Position numbers and translations under genes: made by a program. Below, piece after piece: positions 1-11,100 of a stretch of DNA of 64,000 nt. Each line of letters begins with the position of its first letter. Position 1 is the stretch's first letter. The stretch is from Loripinus fragilis (lineage: Eukaryota > Mollusca > Bivalvia > Lucinida > Lucinidae): NCBI GenBank assembly GCA_964019695.1, contig OZ026520.1:93438913-93502912 (forward strand). The letters are read 5' to 3'. The notes beneath the pieces were generated by a model, which did no database searches, had not been told where the DNA came from, and saw nothing but the letters and a program-made list of their open reading frames with translations.

Positions 1-822
1 TTGCAGTTTTTAACCCAATGTTGTATTTAACAATTAACTCTGAGTGTCTGTGGTAGAATTTAGAAAATGCTTTTCGAATTTTATGATATCTATAACCTTG
101 TTTTAATAATTTAGCAGTTAAAAATAAGTTTCTGTTGTTGAAGTCATCAACATTAGAACATACTCTAGCAAAACGAATAAGCTGAGAAATATATACACCA
201 TAGGATGGAGAGCGATGAACTTCTTCATCAAGAAATGGGAAATTTACTATTTCAAAATTAAAATCATCCTGTTTATCATAAATTTTAGAAGAAACTATGC
301 CATTTGTTATTGACAAGTTCAAGTCCAAAAACGGAGCTTCAGTATCAGAAGAATTCGCCTTATTTAACTGAAGTTCAGTGGGATATATCTGACCTACCAT
401 CTGTTCAAAATAAGGATTATCAATATTAAGTAAGTCATCTAAATATCTGGATGTAGAGTTAAAAGCTTCAATAACATCAGATTGATTATTGTCTGACAGA
501 GACAACACAAAGTCTCTCTCATAACAAAACAAAAACAAATCTGCAACAAGGGGAGCACAATTAGTACCCATTGGAATACCAACAATTTGTCTATATAATT
601 TTGAGCCAAATCTTATAAATATATTGTTCAAAAGATAATGGAGCGCATCACACATTTTCTGACATGACCACAATTTATATCGTTTAGGTTGTTCAGATGT
701 AAAAAAGGCATTTTTATCATTACAAGCCAAATAAAGTGAGCCCTCTCTGTTAAATGTTTGTTCAATTAATTCTGTTAGTTTTTCTTTTATTAGATTATGA
801 GGCAATGTAGTATAGAGTATGC
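1..822 (-). pseudogene. Penelope-like element reverse transcriptase, C-terminal fragment
   Basis: The minus strand is open from about 822 to the left edge and encodes the C-terminal half of a reverse transcriptase. Visible motifs are GIPMGTNCAPLVADLF followed by RYLDDLL, the YLDD catalytic box, then a conserved downstream domain ending in YHKIRKAF and the start of a helicase-like tail. This motif set is typical of the Penelope-like RTs abundant in mollusc and cnidarian genomes. The frame breaks near 822, inside the segment just before PHNLIKEKL, so the N-terminal RT part is missing here. There are no stops inside the 270 visible codons, so the copy is not ancient. It continues beyond the window. 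Confidence 0.8.
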
Positions 823-844
823 AAAGTTATGCAAAGTAATGCAT

Positions 845-1085
845 AACAATTAAGGACCTAGCACTTATAAACCCTCAAACAGCGGGAGCAACAATAAACA
901 ATGAATAAGTAACAGCAAAACCACTGCCTTACAATGGCCTGTAGCAGAAGCCTCTGGGGGCTCAAATTTGTTTTGTACTGGCTACAAAATTGGTTTAGCT
1001 CGCGTGGAGAGGCTTCCAAACTGATGAAATGCACTGTCACAAAGGAACAAAAAAAAAACAAAAAAACAACCAACTCAATTAACAT
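845..1085. repeat. Repeat A fragment
   Basis: Shares the block 'CCACTGCCTTACAATGG', then GCAGAAGCCT and a CTGGCTACAAAATT segment, with copies near 26010, 33095 and 47840. Dispersed, non-coding. Confidence 0.45.
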
Positions 1086-1396
1086 ATTGTAAATGTGTTA
1101 ACTCTTTGCATGCTAGTGTCGTCTGATGATTTGTTTGCAAACAGTTATCTGAAATCTGAATGCTATTGAAATAGTGAACAATTCGTATACTGGTAAATAC
1201 CCAGCAACGGCTCTGTACCCCATTACTATCATATACAAGAATAGAAGGGATTACTGTGAATACTAGACTACATTATTGCTACCTTATCAAACTTTGTTCT
1301 TACTCAAAATTAACACAATTACGATTTCCTTTACAGTAAGAAACAAGCCATAAAATCTATTTCTTGACCATAAGCAGTAACACAGAAACAACAACA

Positions 1397-1397
<1 letters not shown>

Positions 1398-1452
<55 letters not shown>
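1398..1452. repeat. (TAA)n microsatellite
   Basis: An uninterrupted trinucleotide run of about 18 units with one or two edge substitutions. The poly-Leu reading frame on the minus strand is a product of this run. Confidence 0.95.
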
Positions 1453-1454
<2 letters not shown>

Positions 1455-1689
1455 TAATGATACTAAATATAATTTTATAGTTAATTCCTTTAACTCTTTA
1501 CCTACTATTATTGTCCGCATATACTATTCGCATGCAGTTATGAACCATATCAATCCTGGCAGAACGTCATAGACAGGTGTTCTCAGAGATATTTTTTTCG
1601 AAGTGTGGACACTTTTGGAGCATAAGGTGCCACTAGGCTTATCAATATAAGCAAACACTCCTGAATTGATTTTGCCCTGTTGCCCAAAT

Positions 1690-2275
1690 AGGAAACCCCA
1701 AATAAGGTCACAATAGGGGGTCAAAGGTCATCAAGTGCATTATATTGTGTTGAGTTTAATTTTCAAATTTTGTATATATATTTATTTTGCAAAATAAAAG
1801 GCAAATTGGTTTATCGAACTCAGCCAACATTTCTTGAATAAATGCGTCCAATATACAAAGCATACTGACCCTACACAAGGTCACAAAGGGGTCAAAAGGT
1901 CACTAAGTGTATATGAAAATCGTGATTTTTATACATATAAAATAATGATTTGGACTGACATTGATGGAAACTATTGTACCTTGTCTGATCGATATCAGTG
2001 ACTTTATTTTATTTAGAATATCATTTGTTTCAATCTTATGACCTCATAAAAGGTCATTATGAGGGTCAAGGGTCATCAAGTGCAATTTCAGAATCATCAT
2101 CTAAGTGCTATTACGAATTTATGTTTACATTTTCATTAGATAAAACCTACCTCGGCTTTTAAACAGCAACCAGTTTTAAAATGACATTTTCTTATTTTAG
2201 AGGCCAATGCCCTCATTTGAAATGTACGTATTATCGGGACCAAAGGTCACAAGGTGCATGTGTGACCAGGTCCCT
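1690..2275. repeat. Degenerate tandem repeat rich in AGGTCA motifs
   Basis: Four diverged units at about 170-195 bp spacing (near 1700, 1870, 2040 and 2235) each carry an AAGGTCA block, most followed by GGGTCAAAGGTCA-type repeats and CAAGTGCA. Between them the sequence is AT-rich and diverged. Confidence 0.6.
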
Positions 2276-3412
2276 ATTTTTAAAGCACCCTATGCAACTT
2301 TCGCATATATAGTTTACAGCGGAAATTGACTGTAAATATCTGAAATGTCATTTATAGATATACAATTGAAAACTAATGTCTTTCATCTCTTATTATAGTA
2401 ACTTATTAATAAGTGTCCTTCTTTACAACTCATCCTCATTATCTGACTCTTCCACAACATTCAGTGCATTGCCACATGTAATAGAACCACAGCTGCAAGA
2501 CGAAGGAAATTGATATTACTAGGGTTAGATCTACATTTGCACCGTCTTGTTACACACACATTGCAGCTGCATTGCAACAACTGTGTACATACTTTAGGTA
2601 TAGGTTCTTACAGCAACCGCTTTGGTATCAATTGGTTGCTGTAGGAATATCTGGCAACCATGCACAAGTTTCCGGATAAATGTGCTCTGAAGACAGAACT
2701 GAAACAATCAACCATATAGTTGTCTGATAATGGGCTCGTCTTATGTGGAGTTTTAATGTACCAGATGTAGAAGGAAGCCTATCTGGGTCTTTTCCCTTAT
2801 TAAACAAAAATACTTGCATTTGGTCAATATTTGTGATCCGATTGATGGGTCAAGTATTTTGCAGACAACTGTTTCATTTGTTAGCTGCCGATATCCTAAA
2901 CCTGTCGGATACTGCTTCCTTGCGTAATTCCTTGGCTACCTGATACATGTATAGCATATACTCAGACTCTGAAATATGCATGGTAGTTTTATTTAGAACC
3001 TACCTAGATTCTTGGCATCCTGATGGTTCATCAATACTTTTCTATAGAAGTTGGGCTATTTCTCTGGCTGATTTCAAGGGAAAAATTCAAAGCGGTTCAC
3101 GAGGATTCAATTATGGAACAAACTGTTATTCCCCTGGTATTTGAGGTTCGATTGTCTCGTAATGACCCAAATGCTTCCTCATAGAAAGGAGAAAATCAGT
3201 GTATAGCTCCCATAATGCTTGCAATGTATAAATTTCTAGATTTTCAAAGTCAAGCCTAAGTTAGAAAGCAATTTTCTGGAGACACAATTTGTGGGGCGAA
3301 ACATCTTCTGATTCTCTATGTTTTCCAAAACGCCTATAGCAAGGTTTTTTACATATGGATGGTACAGGCAATCTTCTACTGCAAAATCATACATTGTTGC
3401 TAGCCTAAGTAA
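2276..3412. other. Intergenic stretch with nothing recognised
   Basis: Only short random reading frames. No splice-flanked coding segment, RNA gene or clear repeat was seen. Confidence 0.5.
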
Positions 3413-3675
3413 GTAAGGGTGCAAGGATCAGGAATCGATACAAGCAAGTAACACACCTGACCCAGGATATCAGTGGGAAAGTGACAAACTCACAGTTATA
3501 CACCACAAACGAGAGCCAAAAGGTCAGCCCTTTCCAAGAAGGTGATCACAAGGCAAAAATAAACAGATGCACACATTTAAGGCTTAGCAAACCATAAAAG
3601 ATCCACAAAAGAAGTACCGCCTTGAACGTTCAGTAAAATATTTCACTGGAAGGCTTAACCAGCATCTGTAAATCA
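3413..3675 (+). repeat. Repeat B copy
   Basis: Begins with AAGTAAGTAAGGGTGCAAG, continues through GATCAGGAATCGATAC, CCTGACCCAGGATA and CACAAACGAGAGCC, and ends near the ACCGCCTTGAACG block. The same order is seen at 15604, 34493 and 37388. It does not look coding. Confidence 0.75.
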
Positions 3676-4269
3676 AATAAAGACTATGAAATAATCTATT
3701 CTGACTTAGGTAATGTCAGTATAGGGTTTAAGTCCTAAGGCAAAGATGCAAAGTGATTTATCTAGCGGTGGGAATGATCGCCTAGACGGCCTAGAATCGT
3801 AAGAAGTGGACGCCTCTTCTGAAGTATCCGTATGCCTCTTAGTACTTAGCTTTTACCTAGCTATGTGGAATGCAGACATGAAACTTGAAAGACAAGGTCT
3901 GTGATATTTAACCCTCTTTTCTTGCGCAATTAAGGTGTTTGAGGTATACCAATCTTAATATGTCAATTACATCTATGTTGCTTAGTCACAGCACTCCCAT
4001 CGGTCAGATGCTGCTTGTAGCAGCTTGTCACACCTATCCTCACCAAGAGCAGACACCTTCTTGCTTTTAATCAATGTTGGCAAATGATGCACATCCGTTC
4101 ATCAAACGAGCTGCAGACACCTGCCTGTTGCAGGTCGTTTCAAATAAAAAAAATAATCTTGCTTTTGTGGGTCGGACCTCAGACTATGACGGTTCTGACT
4201 TAAAGACTTATCTATAGATGAGACGGTTGGGGGCTGGTGCTGCGTCTGTTGTCGGTTCCACCAGGATTT
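3676..4269. other. Intergenic stretch with nothing recognised
   Basis: No supported gene or repeat. Short homopolymer runs only. Confidence 0.45.
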
Positions 4270-4282
4270 AATTGTTGGATTT

Positions 4283-4607
4283 TGTTTGTTTGTTTGTTTG
4301 TTGCTTTACGTCCCAAGTCAACAGCTAAGGTCATTGCGGGACGGTCAGTTCACCTAACCACACTTTTTCCTGGGCAAGCTTGAACAAGCGGTTAACCAGT
4401 ACTTCGTGCACATACTTTCGCTTGTAACTGACAACAACCCTTCTTGAATGATTCAGCAGAAGGGGGAGAATGACCGTAGAAATTATTTCATGATCAATCC
4501 CCGCGAAAGTATGGGACCGGGCCGGGATCGAACTCGCGACCCCTGGATCTGCAGTCAGACTCGCATCTGTAGCCAGACACGTTACCGACTGCACTATGCG
4601 GCCCGGC
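4283..4607 (-). mobile_element. tRNA-headed SINE with 13-bp target-site duplication
   Basis: Read on the minus strand, the element starts at 4607 with a tRNA-like head. An A-box-like TAGTGCAGTCGG is followed by a B-box-like GCGAGTTCGATCCC. A non-tRNA body follows, and the element ends in a (CAAA)n tail seen as GTTT repeats at 4281-4303. The 13-bp sequence AATTGTTGGATTT occurs at 4270-4282 and again at 4608-4620 and is the target-site duplication. The head is not a functional tRNA, because it contains a duplicated GATGCGAGTCTG stretch and no intact acceptor stem. Confidence 0.85.
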
Positions 4608-4844
4608 AATTGTTGGATTTATTTTGCTTCAGTTTTCAAGAGATGATTCATTGATAAGTATGTGGTCTTTCATGCAAAACAAACATCTATGTGTTCTAAT
4701 CCACTACATAATTAATGACGAGGTTGGTACCGTAAAACTTGTTTAAGCCCTCAAGCAATTTTCTTACTGGCCGTTCCAAGGCGGTGTTTCTTTTGTGGAT
4801 CTTTTTCATTATTTGTTATTTTTTTGTCTTTGCCAATACTAGAT

Positions 4845-5015
4845 GTCTATTTGTTGCAACCTTGTGGTCACCTGTTGGGGAAGAGCTGACCTCCTGGCTC
4901 TCTTGAATGTGATGGTGTCTTGTGTTTTTGTCACTTTCCTATTAGGTGTCCTGGGTCAGGTGTGGTACTTGATTGTATCGATTCCTGATCTTTGCCTTCT
5001 TCCTTACTTTTAATA
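4845..5015 (-). repeat. Repeat B copy, reverse orientation
   Basis: Carries the reverse complement of the repeat B core: CTTGTGGTCACCTG, then GTGTTTTTGTCACTTTCC, GTCCTGGGTCAGGTGTGG and GATTGTATCGATTCCTGATC. Confidence 0.7.
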
Positions 5016-5965
5016 AAAGATGATATTGACTGATTTTAACTGATCAAGCGGTATTTGTGATGTCACAGAAAGTCACACAAAAAGTGTAATTAGTTTTGTT
5101 TTCTGTGTGTAAATTGCATTTGGTGCTCGGTGTTAATCACATCAGATGCGCAGCCAATGTCAATAAATACAGCGGACCGAGTGCAGGCTAATCAGTGCAC
5201 AGTATTGCGTTTCCAAGACAGCTTTATATTTCATTCAAAAAATGTTAGATTGTATTACAAAGACTTTTATTATGTGCTTTTTGCAATAAGTGATCACTAT
5301 CACAAATGTACATCACCAATCCCGGCACTATGCAGTACCTGTACATACATACAGACGAACAGACAGCCGTGTTTTGTGATTGCAGATGATAAAATTTCAA
5401 CGATTTATGTAACTAGACATCAGTGTTTCAGTTATTTGAAATTATTTGCAGCAAAATGCCAGTGTCTTTGATGTTTAAGTACTGTGTTTAATGCGTTATA
5501 CATCATTTTGCACCTATTGACCTTTGACCTCATATATTGACCTTAATAATGATCTTTGGTTTGGGCAACAGGCAAAAAATGAAAGAGGACATGTTCCTGA
5601 GTAACTTAGGCACTGTTGCCCTTCATGCCGCAAAAGTGCCCACAAACGTGTTTTCTAGCCATCTTATTTGCATTTTAACGCTAGACTATCAGCCCTGATC
5701 TGAATCAAAATTGTTCAACACTCTGATGATCTCTGATGGTATTCCTGATTTTTTTTCAAAAGTTGATTTTGAAAAGAAATAGCAAACGACAAAAAGCATG
5801 CGAAATACGCAGCATTAACGGAGCCAAACAAAACAATGATGACATACAATGGGTAAGAATCACATCTAAATGCCTGTCCTGATAAAATATAGCTCCTATA
5901 AAGACATCATCAACATTTACGACCTTGCGCTTACCTTTTTGTTGGACAACATTTTTATTCAATTT
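5016..5965. other. Intergenic stretch with nothing recognised
   Basis: An open frame of about 110 codons at 5130-5471 lacks family features and an ATG start, and is not called. Confidence 0.45.
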
Positions 5966-6213
5966 GGCACCGTCTTGGAACGGTCAGTGAAATATTTTAC
6001 CTGGAGTGTCTTTGAACGGACATAGAATACAACTTTATGTAGGTTTAGGCAAATAAAGATAAATGTATTGTTTTTATAGTCTATTCCTGCATTTAAGATT
6101 GCGACCAAGAACATTTCGTAGAATCAAGTGTAAAACTTGACCAATACTTTGTTGTTTTTTTTAATTTGTATTTAGTACATAGATATTCCAACAGGCTTTT
6201 CCAACAGGCTTTT
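5966..6213 (+). repeat. Repeat B 3' part
   Basis: Matches 15825-16069 closely, from the TGTCTTTGAACGGAC block to the doubled TTCCAACAGGCTT motif. It abuts the Penelope-like fragment. Confidence 0.7.
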
Positions 6214-6600
6214 CTCGTTTGCAACAACGATTACTGAAGTCATTCAAAAAAGCAGCGATCTCTCTACGACATTCAGGGAAATCAAATTTAGAGGGAAATC
6301 TATATTTAGGACCTTTAGAAATAACATTGCGAACTCTAGCGTCAGGAATGGCATTTAGATTACCTGTATTAACATGCCCTGCAGAGGGATATAAATAATT
6401 AGAATTTTGACAATCTCAGGAGTCAGGAGTATTGGAATCTATATTTATATCAGTTACAATTTTATTAAAGTTAAATACAGTAGACCTAATTGGTTTGTAA
6501 CATTTATAGCAAATGATAGGAGTTTCAGAACTATAAAAGTAATTTGGAATAGATGAAATCACTAAATTATCCTTTAAGATACGTTCTATGTAAATCAATA
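6214..6600 (-). pseudogene. Penelope-like element ORF fragment, N-terminal part
   Basis: The minus strand reads ICYKCYKPIRSTVFNFNK in one frame and, further on, GHVNTGNLNAIPDARVR and SKGPKYRFPSKFDFPE. These are the blocks that precede the RT in Penelope-like ORFs. A stop separates the two parts. The orientation matches the RT fragment at 1-822, but about 200 residues expected between the two are absent, so I treat them as separate remnants of one family. Confidence 0.65.
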
Positions 6601-6882
6601 AACTCCATACCTGGAATTTTGATAAAATTTCGAATATCGTTAAGCTGATGAACCCAGGATTCTCTTTATCAATGTTGTATATGTATAGAGTGACAGTTCA
6701 TTGTCCAAAGGGCATCATGGGTCAAGGTGGGAAAACATCTTTTAAACTAAAAAACAGGAATTTCAACGTTCGAATGAAAAAGTCATGTTTTACCACATTT
6801 GTACGCATGCGCAGAAGAAGAAATTAAACATTTGGATTTCAAGAGCACTTCTATGCTTATTATTTCAGCGCTTTTACTCTTT
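6601..6882. other. Left flank of the LTR element
   Basis: No gene seen. It ends in GAAA at 6883-6886, the likely target site of the LTR retrotransposon. Confidence 0.5.
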
Positions 6883-6886
6883 GAAA

Positions 6887-8048
6887 TGTTATGTACACCT
6901 ATTATATATATATATTTCCTCCCCTAGCATTTGTTTTGCTCTCTGTCATATCTAGACACACTAATTATTTGGTGTACTTATATATATATTGATGTTCAAG
7001 CTTAGATCATAAAATAGGATTGAAATTACCTCTTGTTAGTCCAATCAGTGATTACCTTTTTCATCCAATCAGAAGCCAGGTGTGGACCAATCAATGATTA
7101 CCATTTTTATCCAATCAGCAGACAGGAGAGTTAATTATCAGCCAATCAGATATTTGTTTAATGGAATAACCCTTGAAATGAACTTGTCCATATATAAAGC
7201 AATGAAAGGAGTGCATTTGATTAGTTGGCTTATGACTGCTGAACCGCAAGGTCTGAATAAGATCAATTGGAAGGCTAAAAAGGCTATTGGACAGCTAAGA
7301 AGATATAATATACTTGTAATATATCTACAAAGTGAGGAGTTGACTGAAACATGTCTACCGAGCTTTGCAGTATATTTTACTATAGTATATAGTGGTGAAG
7401 CCTCAGAGACCTGGCTCACTGAAGCTCATTTGTTTACAAGACAACTTTGTGGCTGCTCACATTGTGACAGCCTGTTATATATATATAACCTTGTGATTGC
7501 TCCGGCAGTGTTGTCACTCCGGTAATTGTTGTACAACACAGTATAATACTTATTTAGCTTTGGTTATTCCAACGGCTAGCTGCTTTGACAGCGTATTTAT
7601 ACTTGTTTTCCTCTATAGGATTTTGACTGCTCTTGCAGTATTTTTCATAGTGTTGTACTTTTGTTGTCTCTGGGCTCAAATAACAAGGTTGTTAAGGTTG
7701 TATTGAATAGGTCAGTTTGAGCTGCTCAAATATCGCTCTGATAGTACTTTTGTGCTCACTGTAGCTCACTATATATAATTGATCAAGGGTTAACATTTTT
7801 ACTACTTGGACTGCTTTGATTATAGTTATTGTCAACTTTGGCTCATGTCATAATTTGTTGTTGACCATAGTTAATGGTCTTATTATTAAACACCAAGTAG
7901 GTGACTCAATCATTGTTTGGAGCAGATAGCTCTGTCTTAATTGGGAATAATCATTTATAGCTCATTTGGGCTCATTCAAGTTGAACTCTTTTAAATTGTA
8001 ATACTTTCTTGTTGCACCTAGGCTTGCAAAGCATACCTGGGCGTAACA
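6887..8048 (+). repeat. 5' LTR (1,162 bp)
   Basis: Begins TGTTATGTACACC and ends GGGCGTAACA. It is nearly identical to 13059-14220; differences seen are T/C near 7221 and two near 7663-7670. The 147-codon frame inside it occurs in both LTRs, has no recognisable domain and is not called as a gene. Confidence 0.95.
7041..7200 (+). promoter_or_regulatory. LTR U3 promoter: five CCAAT boxes and a TATA box
   Basis: CCAAT, each followed by CA, occurs in the same orientation at 7041, 7065, 7087, 7111 and 7142. TATATAAAG follows at 7191. Spacing of the first four is 22-24 bp. CCAAT arrays are the classical binding site of NF-Y. The same array lies in the 3' LTR, shifted by 6,172 bp. Transcription would be expected to start about 30 bp after the TATA box (inference). 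Confidence 0.65.
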
Positions 8049-8050
8049 AT

Positions 8051-8068
8051 TGGGGGCTCGTCCGGGAT
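8051..8068 (+). other. Primer-binding site, tRNA-Pro type
   Basis: TGGGGGCTCGTCCGGGAT lies two bases downstream of the 5' LTR. This is the canonical complement of the 3' end of tRNA-Pro used as primer by several retroelements. Confidence 0.9.
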
Positions 8069-8155
8069 ACATTCCCATTGATAACGATAAGTGCATTTTT
8101 GTAATTCCAAGTAGTAAACCCTCATACTTTTGCTTAGTAGGACATTGTTTTGAAA

Positions 8156-11100
8156 ATGGATCCACAAGTAGAAGACTTTGTTAGTGAGCCAACTATTAAG
8201 AAGTTGCTGAAATTGAAAAGGGAACACCTGATCTCTTTGATGAGCCATTATGGTCTAGTTGTTGACAAGTCAAAGCGAAAGGCTCAGATCAGGGATGCAT
8301 TGATCAGGCATACGGTTGAGAATGATATTTTGAGTGACGATGCTCTGGAGTATATCTCCAAAGACGAAAAGTCAGAAGCACTGAGGATAAGAGAACTGGA
8401 GCTTGAGCATGAGAAAGAAATGAGATTAAGAGAATTAGAATATGAAAGGGAAAAACTAGAGTTTGAGAAAGAACAAGAGAGGAAAAGACTTGAGTATGAA
8501 AAAGAGCAAGAGAGAGAAAAACGAGAGTACGAAAAAGAGCTCAAGCTTAGGGAGCTGGAAATAATGGCAGCTGAGAAAGAAAAAGATAGGGTAATGAAAG
8601 AAAAGCTAGAGCAATCAAAATTGGAACATTTTGATGCTTCCAAATATGTGAAGTTTGTCCCACCTTTCATAGAGAAAGATGTTGACAAGTACTTTCTTCT
8701 CTTTGAGAAAGTAGCGAAAGATTTGAACTGGCCTTTGGACAAGTATACTATACTTCTTCAAAGTGCTCTCAAAGGTAAAGCCAGTGAGACATACACTGCT
8801 CTGTCTCCAGAGCAGACATCTGATTATCAGTTTGTGAAGGAAAGTATCCTTAAGGCTTACCAACTTATTCCGGAGGCTAACAGGCAAAAGTTCAGAAATT
8901 ACAAGAAAGAAGGTGACAAAACACATGTGGAATTTGGTAGAGAGAAAGAAAGATTATTGGATAGGTGGTGTGCTAGTGAAGAGATAAGGAAAGATTATGA
9001 AAGATTAAGGCAGATGATTTTGCTGGAGGAATTTAAAAATTGTGTACATCCTGCCATAAAAAACTATATTGCTGAGCAGAAAGCAAGCACACTGAGCAAA
9101 GCAGCAGAGATGGCAGATGAATACTTTCTCTCCCATAAACATTTGCTTCAGAAAGGTTCTCCTCAACAAACATTTCAGAGAACCTTTCACTCAAATAAGA
9201 ATAGGTTTGAGGTTAGCTCGTCTTCCCCTAAGACTACTGATTCAAAACCTTCTGATACAAAATCCACATTTCAGAAGTCTCAATGGAACTCAAGTCAAGA
9301 TCACCGTCCAACTTGTTTCTATTGTAGGAAAAAGGGTCATGTTATTTTAGAGTGTATTACTCGTCAAAGAGACCAAAAGGCAAAAGGCAAAGAGGCCTTC
9401 CCAAATGCTCTTACAACATTGAAGACTGAGCCCAAGTCTTTCATACCTAAGAGTGAAGTCTCAAAAGACAAATGTAAAAATGATTTTGTGCAAGAGGTTT
9501 ATGAACCTTTCCTCTCTGAGGGGACTATCTCGCTCTTACATGACAAATCTATTACAAAGCCAATTAGGATCCTAAGGGACACTGGTGCTTCTCAATCTTT
9601 GATATTGGCTGAGACCATTCCTTTATCAGAGAAGTCGCATTCTGGTAAGAGTGTTCTGATCCAAGGTGTAGAATGTGGTTTGGTCACTGTACCTCTCCAC
9701 CAGGTTAACCTTAAGTCAGATCTAGTCTCTGGTACTGTAACTGTGGGTGCTCGACCTTCATTGCCAATAGAAGGCGTGCACTTAATATTGGGCAATGACT
9801 TGGCGGGTGATAAAGTAGTAGTAAATCCAGTTATGACAGAAAAGCCTGAGGTTACTATTACAATTGACCCAATTGAAGAAGAAATACCTGACCTGTACCC
9901 TTCATGTGCAGTTACAAGAGCAATGGCTCAAAAAGCCAACGTAGAAAATGCTCGGGAAGGAAAAAGCACAAACTCTGACTACATATATGATCTTAATGAC
10001 ACCTTTTTATCAAGTATGTATAAAGAGAGGGATCAACAGACATCCAGAGCTTGTCTTCCTGAAAAACAGGACATTGATCAAAATGCTCCTTTGACTCAAG
10101 ATAAGGACTTAATTGAGCCAAGCATTCATATTTCAAATAAACAAGATCTTTCAACAAAGACTTTAATCTTGGAGCAGCAAAAGGACTCTACTCTTTCATC
10201 CTTGTTCCAAAACATGGTGTCAGAAGATGAGATATCTTCTGTCCCCTGTTGCTATTACAAAAAGAATGGTGTGCTCATGCGCAAATGGAGACCACCTGAT
10301 GTTCCTTCAGATGCAGAGTGGGCTGTTAAACACCAAGTTGTATTGCCAAAATCATATCGCAATGGGGTTCTCTCTATGGCTCATGAGACTCCTCTAGCTG
10401 GTCATCTTGGGGTAAGCAAAACTTACAACAAGATATTGAATCATTTCTTTTGGCCCCTCATAAAAACAGATGTTTCAAACTTTTGCAGGTCATGTCATAC
10501 CTGTCAAATGGTAGGGAAGCCAAATCAGAAGATTCCCCGTGCTCCTTTGCACCCAATACCAGCCTTTGAAGAACCTTTTAGTAGGGTCATAATCGATTGT
10601 GTAGGCCCATTACCAAAAACTAAGTCTGGTAATGAGTTTCTGCTCACTATAATGTGTGCCTCTACTAGGTTTCCAGAGGCAATTCCTTTAAGGAACATTA
10701 AGGCCAAGACCGTTGTAAGAGCTCTAATAAAGTTTTTTACTTTAGTTGGATTACCAAAATCCATTCAGTCTGACCAAGGCTCAAACTTCATGTCTGGCCT
10801 CTTTCAACAAGTAATGAGTGAGCTAAACATTGAGCAGTACAAATCATCTGCGTACCACCCTGAAAGCCAAGGTGCTTTAGAGAGGTTTCACCAGACGCTC
10901 AAAAATATGATAAGGACATATTGTTTTCAAACAGAAAAACACTGGGATGAGGGAATCCATCTATTGCTCTTTGCTTCTAGAGAATCTGTGCAAGAATCTC
11001 TAGGATTTTGTCCTTTTGAGCTTGTTTTTGGACATTCAGTTAGAGGTCCTCTCAAACTCATGAAAGAAAAGCTTCTATCTGATGAACAAGTTTCAACCAA

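Noticed and set aside
1287..1520. Poly-Leu frame that looks like a membrane segment
   Set aside because: Translation of the (TAA)n microsatellite.
7082..7525. 147-codon frame repeated at 13254-13697
   Set aside because: It lies inside the LTRs, overlaps the CCAAT/TATA promoter and has no recognisable domain. Its identity in both places reflects LTR identity, not selection.
8284..8926. Minus-strand Ser/Phe-rich frames opposite Gag
   Set aside because: Antisense shadows of the Glu/Lys-rich coiled-coil coding region.
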